Shown here piece after piece: positions 24,601 to 27,647 of a stretch of DNA of 27,647 nucleotides. Location: the NCBI GenBank assembly GCA_964200185.2, contig CAXNAD020000142.1, forward strand, positions 1 through 27,647. Reading direction: 5' to 3'. This DNA is from Choristocarpus tenellus KU-1152. Its lineage: Eukaryota > Phaeophyceae. Numbering within the stretch: the stretch's first letter is position 1; each line of letters opens with the position of its first letter. The translations under genes were made by a program, and so were the position numbers. The notes under the pieces are model-generated. The model worked only from the letters and a program-made list of their open reading frames with translations, was not told the DNA's origin and searched no databases.

Positions 24601-27180
24601 TCTACTAACACTACGGTTGTTTGTACTCTTCTCATGTTTGGTAGGAACTGGACAAAGCCAAGGAACGTGAGGCTGGAATGTGGTCTCAAATGCAACAGGT
24701 ACCAAATCAAATCGATTAAAGGCACATTTGAATCTGTACTCCCTGAGTGCAAGACTGCTTAGGTGATACTGCAATACATTCCAGCGGCATTGAAGATATC
24801 TTGTCTCTATACATCGCCTTTGTTGAACCAGCAATCAATCTATAGGGTCTTTCACATAAATTTCTCAGTCAGCAGTCGCAAGCAATTAGTCACACAGGAA
24901 TACTTCTTCTTACATGAAAGGTCTAACAGAATCTGTATTGCATTAGAGTGCTGTGCTTTTTTTTACTTCTTTGGGTTGACATACAATTCTCAATACCTCA
25001 AAGATGATTCGACAGAACTACTTATACTAACCAACCCTAACCCTTTTTGCCTATAGTTCTCTGGGGTATGAGTTAATTATAGGAAGCCTTTTGCTAAGAA
25101 AGGCACATTGGTGTCGATTCCGACTTCTTGAAGTGCACTTGCACAGCACCCAACTAACCAGGGTCTAATGGACCCGATCTGGTGCTCAGGTTTCAAGCAG
25201 CTTTGCAGCAGTAGCGACCACACAAAAATCTGGTGAGGAGTCCCTAGATGCCAAGGTGAGCAACCTTGAGCAGCGCCTGCGTGATTCGGAGAGACAGAGT
25301 CTGGATGCTCAGGTGGAGATGCAGCACTGCAAGGAGAGAGCCCTGAGGGATATCAAAGACCTTGAGATGGAGGTAGAGCAACTGAAGGAGAGGTTGGTCA
25401 GGTTTGTAATTAACCCTAAGGTTGGTCATGAGGTAGTTGAGCATATTGATCCTGGAGTAATATCTTACATGAAGTTGGGGAAGGTGCTTTATATTGTGCA
25501 TTATGGCAATAAATTACAATCTCAATGGTATTAACTACCCACTATGCCCACCATATATGGCTACATCCAGGGGGCTCTCTCTAATAAAGATGGCCATAAC
25601 TTGCGAATGAATGCTTGAACTATTTCAGTTTTTGCAAGATTGTTAACGACCTCATGGAAAGCATCAATTCGCTCTTGACTTTGCTTTGGCAGTGATGCAA
25701 CTATTATTCATTTAGATGATGATTAGGGAAGAAGACCATGACTCAGATTCGAAACTTCGTATTGTGACCTTAAAGAATGCAATTTTCCCATCTTAGAGTG
25801 TGCTGATAGGGTTATGGTTACCTTATTACTCCATTCTATTGATTGAGAACAATCAAAATAAGTTAAGAATAAGAGCTGCTGCAAACTAATACTTCACTGA
25901 TGACCCCCGCCACTGCAGGAAGAAAGACAAGTCTACTGCACAGAGAGTGAGACTTGAAGAGGAATGTAGAGGGTTGCTAGAAAACCTCGCACAATCAAGG
26001 GCCACTGAGGAAGGACTCAGGTACAACCTGACCTTGAGAAAAATATTTGCCAGGCTTCCTTCAATCAGTTCTTACACCTGATCCTTCTCTCACAAGAGTA
26101 TGTCGACTTCCTGAAATGAATACTCTTGAGGCAACAGTTTGACTCTTGCTCATCAACACCTACAGGTTGAGATGTGAGGAGGCCAGTGCGAAGGTCAAAG
26201 AAATTGAAGCTAACTTGCACAGGGTGGAGCAGAGCAAGACAAAGACAGACCAAGAGGTCGCTATCTCTTTTCTTTTTCTTTATATTACATTACTCTGTAA
26301 TATGCAGTATCATACACTATCATACAGTGTCACACAGTCTGCACTATTATAATCTAATAGTACTGATCTTACCTACATGTACTATAAAGTTGTACCTGGC
26401 CTAACAGCAATGTTTTTGGCATATTAGTGTTCAAAGGCTAAGAAGGCTAACGCAAGATTAGTGACATGAGATAGAGAAAATGCCAAATGTCAATAATGCT
26501 GTATGCTCCTTCAAATGAGTTAATCCATCACTCCTCTCAGCTTGCTTCCTCTCAAATGTGCTGCACCACACTTCCTCCGCAGACACAATGGCATTTGAGA
26601 CTCTGTGAACTGCACTCAAATCAGTCATATTCTTAACAAATTGATTGCACCATTACTCCACCCCTTCACTATCAAACTTCTTCTTTGCAACACCATTGGG
26701 TAAACGTTCAGCTTGTCCGTTTGAGAGCAGAGGGAGAACGACTCACGTCAGAGCTAAGACACGTCACTGGCACTCGTGAGAGGGATGCCAAGCAGTTCAG
26801 ATCGCACATTTCAGCAGCTGCTTCCAAGGTGTACATGCCACAGCCTGTCTTTGCCATCAACTCAGAGCAACTACGCAATGAATTTGTGTAGAGTCAGTAT
26901 ATCCTATTTGTTGGAAAGCATTTCACAATTTGGGTAAGAGTTTCACCAAAACCCCCCATAGAAGTACTGTATACCTGCCGATAGTTTCCAAAACTTTAGC
27001 CTTACTAGGTATTATGCCTATCCCTTACTTCATGGTTTTATGGTGATCTCTTGCAAGGAGAGTGTGGATGACAGAGACCAGAGTAAGAAACCCGACAGCC
27101 ATGTGTCCGAGGCACGGTGCCAGGTTCTGCAGGAGACAATCATCCGTTTGGAGGGGGATCTACACAATCTCAGGACCCAG
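12656..27180 (+). CDS. CEP164: CEP164-like centriolar distal-appendage protein, N-terminal 991 aa (27 exons, 3' end outside window)
   Basis: Predicted basal-body protein. In animals CEP164 sits on distal appendages, recruits TTBK2 through its N terminus and is needed for cilium formation. Exons: 12656-12777, 12896-12993, 13409-13461, 14457-14525, 14638-14753, 14955-15023, 15236-15362, 15493-15670, 16632-16708, 17139-17182, 17395-17491, 18053-18132, 19169-19249, 20950-21055, 21374-21466, 21685-21797, 22182-22260, 22566-22769, 23410-23514, 23753-23983, 24250-24390, 24645-24698, 25190-25392, 25919-26020, 26166-26256, 26712-26828, 27058-27180. They sum to 2973 nt in one frame. The start ATG is the only one after an in-frame TGA at 12539-12541. 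Residues 60-75 (QFLWVAEESLLAPLPEGW) match the CEP164 pattern LMWLAREGIVAPLPxxW. A WW domain follows, then heptad-rich coiled coil from about 177 to 991. Individual boundaries at 14525, 14955, 17491 and 25392 are less certain. A different WW/coiled-coil protein is the main alternative. Confidence 0.85.
13020..13187. mobile_element. Small inverted-repeat (MITE-like) element in CEP164-like intron 2
   Basis: The left end CCTCAAAGTATCAGGGGGGG and the right end CCCCCCAGATACTTTGAGC are inverted copies of each other. They enclose about 120 bp with no coding frame. The left half matches the partial element at 1-72 in reverse. A clear target-site duplication is not visible, so the exact borders are uncertain by a few bases. 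Confidence 0.65.
13462..14456 (+). other. CEP164-like intron 3 (995 bp)
   Basis: It splits the WW domain. The donor is GAG|GTGCGA and the acceptor is GGTGCAG. Apart from AT-rich sequence I see no repeat, RNA gene or coding segment. Confidence 0.75.
15041..15090. repeat. CT/CCCT polypyrimidine tract
   Basis: A run of CTCT and CCCT units lies in CEP164-like intron 6, about 150 bp before the exon-7 acceptor. It is low-complexity sequence. Confidence 0.9.
15671..16631 (+). other. CEP164-like intron 8 (961 bp) with embedded small element
   Basis: Donor TATG|GTGACC, acceptor TTCACAG, phase 1. It contains the inverted-repeat element at 16225-16501. The rest holds nothing recognised. Confidence 0.7.
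16225..16501. mobile_element. MITE-like element copy A, TTAGGG-bearing inverted repeats
   Basis: The left end CCCAAGGCATTTAAGAGGG and the right end CCTCCTAAATGCTTTGAGC are inverted copies, each continuing into TTAGGG-like sequence. The interior is clearly related to copy B at 20109-20443. Shared blocks are CCGTTTGGGG, AATCCAATGTTG, GATGAATTTTGGCT, a GTGTCAATATCC-like stretch, and GAAGCCAAGCC with CAGGGCAAAA near the right end. No protein is encoded. Confidence 0.75.
17183..17394 (+). other. GC-AG intron (CEP164-like intron 10)
   Basis: The 5' splice site reads AAG|GCAAGT, the standard GC-type donor, and the acceptor is CTAAAG. No GT donor nearby keeps the frame. The flanking exons carry RMEEERQEHQDL-type coiled coil across the junction in phase 2. 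Confidence 0.75.
17492..18052 (+). other. CEP164-like intron 11 (561 bp), donor uncertain
   Basis: The acceptor GTACAG before exon 12 is clear. The donor is either CAG|GCGAGG at 17492 (another GC donor) or the weaker TCT|GTACAT about 30 bp on; both keep phase 0. The intron includes a telomere-like GTTAGGGTTAGGG at 17659. Confidence 0.55.
18133..19168 (+). other. CEP164-like intron 12 (1036 bp)
   Basis: Donor AA|GTGCGT, phase 2. The acceptor follows an AATTGAAACA tandem just before exon 13. No further exon of matching phase or other feature was seen. Confidence 0.65.
19728..19922. repeat. 13-bp minisatellite, 15 units
   Basis: Fifteen uninterrupted units of ATATATCAYCATC, varying almost only at one position (CACC, CATC or once CCCC). 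No unit gains or loses a base. It is not coding: 13 is not a multiple of three, and the array lies in an intron. Confidence 0.95.
20109..20443. mobile_element. MITE-like element copy B, TTAGGG-bearing inverted repeats
   Basis: The left end GAGTCAAAGTATCTTAG is mirrored by the right end CTAAGATACTTTCACTC. The left repeat runs on into GGTTAGGGTAG. Both flanks carry CAT, a possible 3-bp target-site duplication. The interior matches copy A at 16225-16501, but here a 17-bp minisatellite has expanded in the middle. It has no coding capacity and is probably non-autonomous. Confidence 0.75.
20239..20323. repeat. 17-bp minisatellite, five perfect units
   Basis: Five identical head-to-tail copies of TTTTGATAAAGTATACA lie inside MITE-like copy B. 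Perfect identity suggests recent expansion. Each unit contains the palindrome GTATAC. Confidence 0.95.
22770..23409 (+). other. CEP164-like intron 18 (640 bp)
   Basis: Donor CAG|GTGGGT, acceptor CCATCAG, phase 0. About 22951-23281 is open in more than one minus-strand frame, with no family I recognise; it may be old transposon DNA. A TATG/TA-rich tract lies near 23286-23325. Confidence 0.6.
23286..23325. repeat. TATATG-type low-complexity tract
   Basis: Irregular alternation of TATATG and TA units in an intron of the CEP164-like gene. Confidence 0.7.
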
Positions 27181-27195
27181 GTGGGTTCGACAGTG

Positions 27196-27647
27196 CTTAA
27201 TGCTAAAAGTATGAATATGATTAATGCTAAAAGTATGAATATGTCTAAAAGTATGAATATGATTAATGCTAGAAGTATGAATATGTTTAACTCTAAAAGT
27301 ACGAATATGATTAATGCTAAAAGTATGAATATGATTAATGCTAGAAGTATGAATATGTTTAATCCTAAAAGTATGAATATGATTAATGCTAAAAGTATGA
27401 GTATGATTAATGCTAAAAGTATGAATATGATTAATGCTAGAAGTATGAATATGATTAATGCTAAAAGTATGAATATGATTAATGCTAAAAGTATGAGTAT
27501 GATTAATGCTAGAAGTATGAATATGTTTAATCCTAAAAGTATGAGTATGATTAATGCTAAAAGTATGAATATGATTAATGCTAAAAGTATGAATATGTTT
27601 AATGCTAGAAGAGTGAATATGATTAATGCTAAAAGTATGAATATGTT
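27196..27647 (+). repeat. 24-bp tandem repeat (19 units seen), in frame with preceding exon
   Basis: Units of AATATGATTAATGCTAAAAGTATG run to the window edge. One unit is shortened by 6 bp (near 27238-27255) and the others differ by substitutions. In the frame of CEP164-like exon 27 each unit reads NMINAKSM and no stop occurs through 27647. The preferred model splices at CAG|GTGGGT (27180) and leaves the array in an intron, but coding use cannot be excluded. Confidence 0.9.

Larger units (their letters stand above)
15236..27180 (+). other. Coiled-coil region of the CEP164-like protein (exons 7-27)
   Basis: Residues about 177-991 are rich in E, K, Q, R and L with hydrophobic residues in heptad spacing, for example LERLRKQVERQRASKEVM (exon 7) and LQRQVDLADGLERDLVRL (exon 18). 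There is no proline-rich break of any length. All 21 exons share one frame across mixed intron phases (0, 1, 2), which chance open frames would not do. The region likely forms the elongated rod of the protein. Confidence 0.85.

Noticed and set aside
25256-25260. GTGAGC as a donor inside CEP164-like exon 23
   Set aside because: The sequence stays open and coiled-coil in character straight through it (KVSNLEQRLRDSERQSL), so splicing there is not needed.

Overview
This is nuclear DNA from an intron-rich eukaryote. No bacterial-style operon is present, and every convincing gene is cut into short exons by GT-AG introns, with one clear GC-AG intron. Introns range from about 0.1 to 1.7 kb and are full of mini- and microsatellites and remnants of mobile elements. 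The largest gene encodes a protein resembling CEP164, a component of the distal appendages of the ciliary basal body. The organism therefore very probably makes cilia or flagella. I cannot name the lineage from this window; an alga, another flagellate protist or an early-branching relative of animals would all fit.

Layout. 1-3615: no intact gene. The left edge carries half of a small inverted-repeat element, and about 2290-3110 (minus) holds a broken LINE-type reverse transcriptase. 3616-7933 (minus): a seven-exon TatD-family metal-dependent nuclease, fully reconstructed at 299 residues with all expected metal ligands. 7934-8273: a short divergent intergenic stretch, probably a shared promoter region. 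8274-10091 (plus): a four-exon ABITRAM/FAM206 (Simiate) homologue of 207 residues. 10092-12655: mostly empty intergenic DNA with one unassigned open frame ending near a poly(A) signal. 12656-27180 and beyond (plus): a CEP164-like gene. I trace 27 exons that keep one reading frame for 991 codons: an N-terminal module, a split WW domain, a short Pro-rich linker, then over 800 residues of coiled coil. The 3' end lies outside the window.

Mobile and repetitive DNA. Four copies or part-copies of small elements with terminal inverted repeats (core TCAAAGTATC or TCAAAGCATT) lie at 1-72, 13020-13187, 16225-16501 and 20109-20443. The last two are sister copies whose inverted repeats run into telomere-like TTAGGG sequence. 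CEP164 introns also hold a 13-bp minisatellite (15 units), a 17-bp minisatellite (5 perfect units, inside one of the small elements) and a CT tract. At the right edge is a 24-bp array of 19 units that is open in the reading frame of the preceding CEP164 exon.

The three genes have no evident shared pathway; they look like ordinary neighbours. I found no convincing undescribed multi-gene system. The observations most worth checking are the in-frame octapeptide array at the right edge, the possible alternative 3' end of the ABITRAM gene, the GC-AG introns and the TTAGGG-bearing small transposons.
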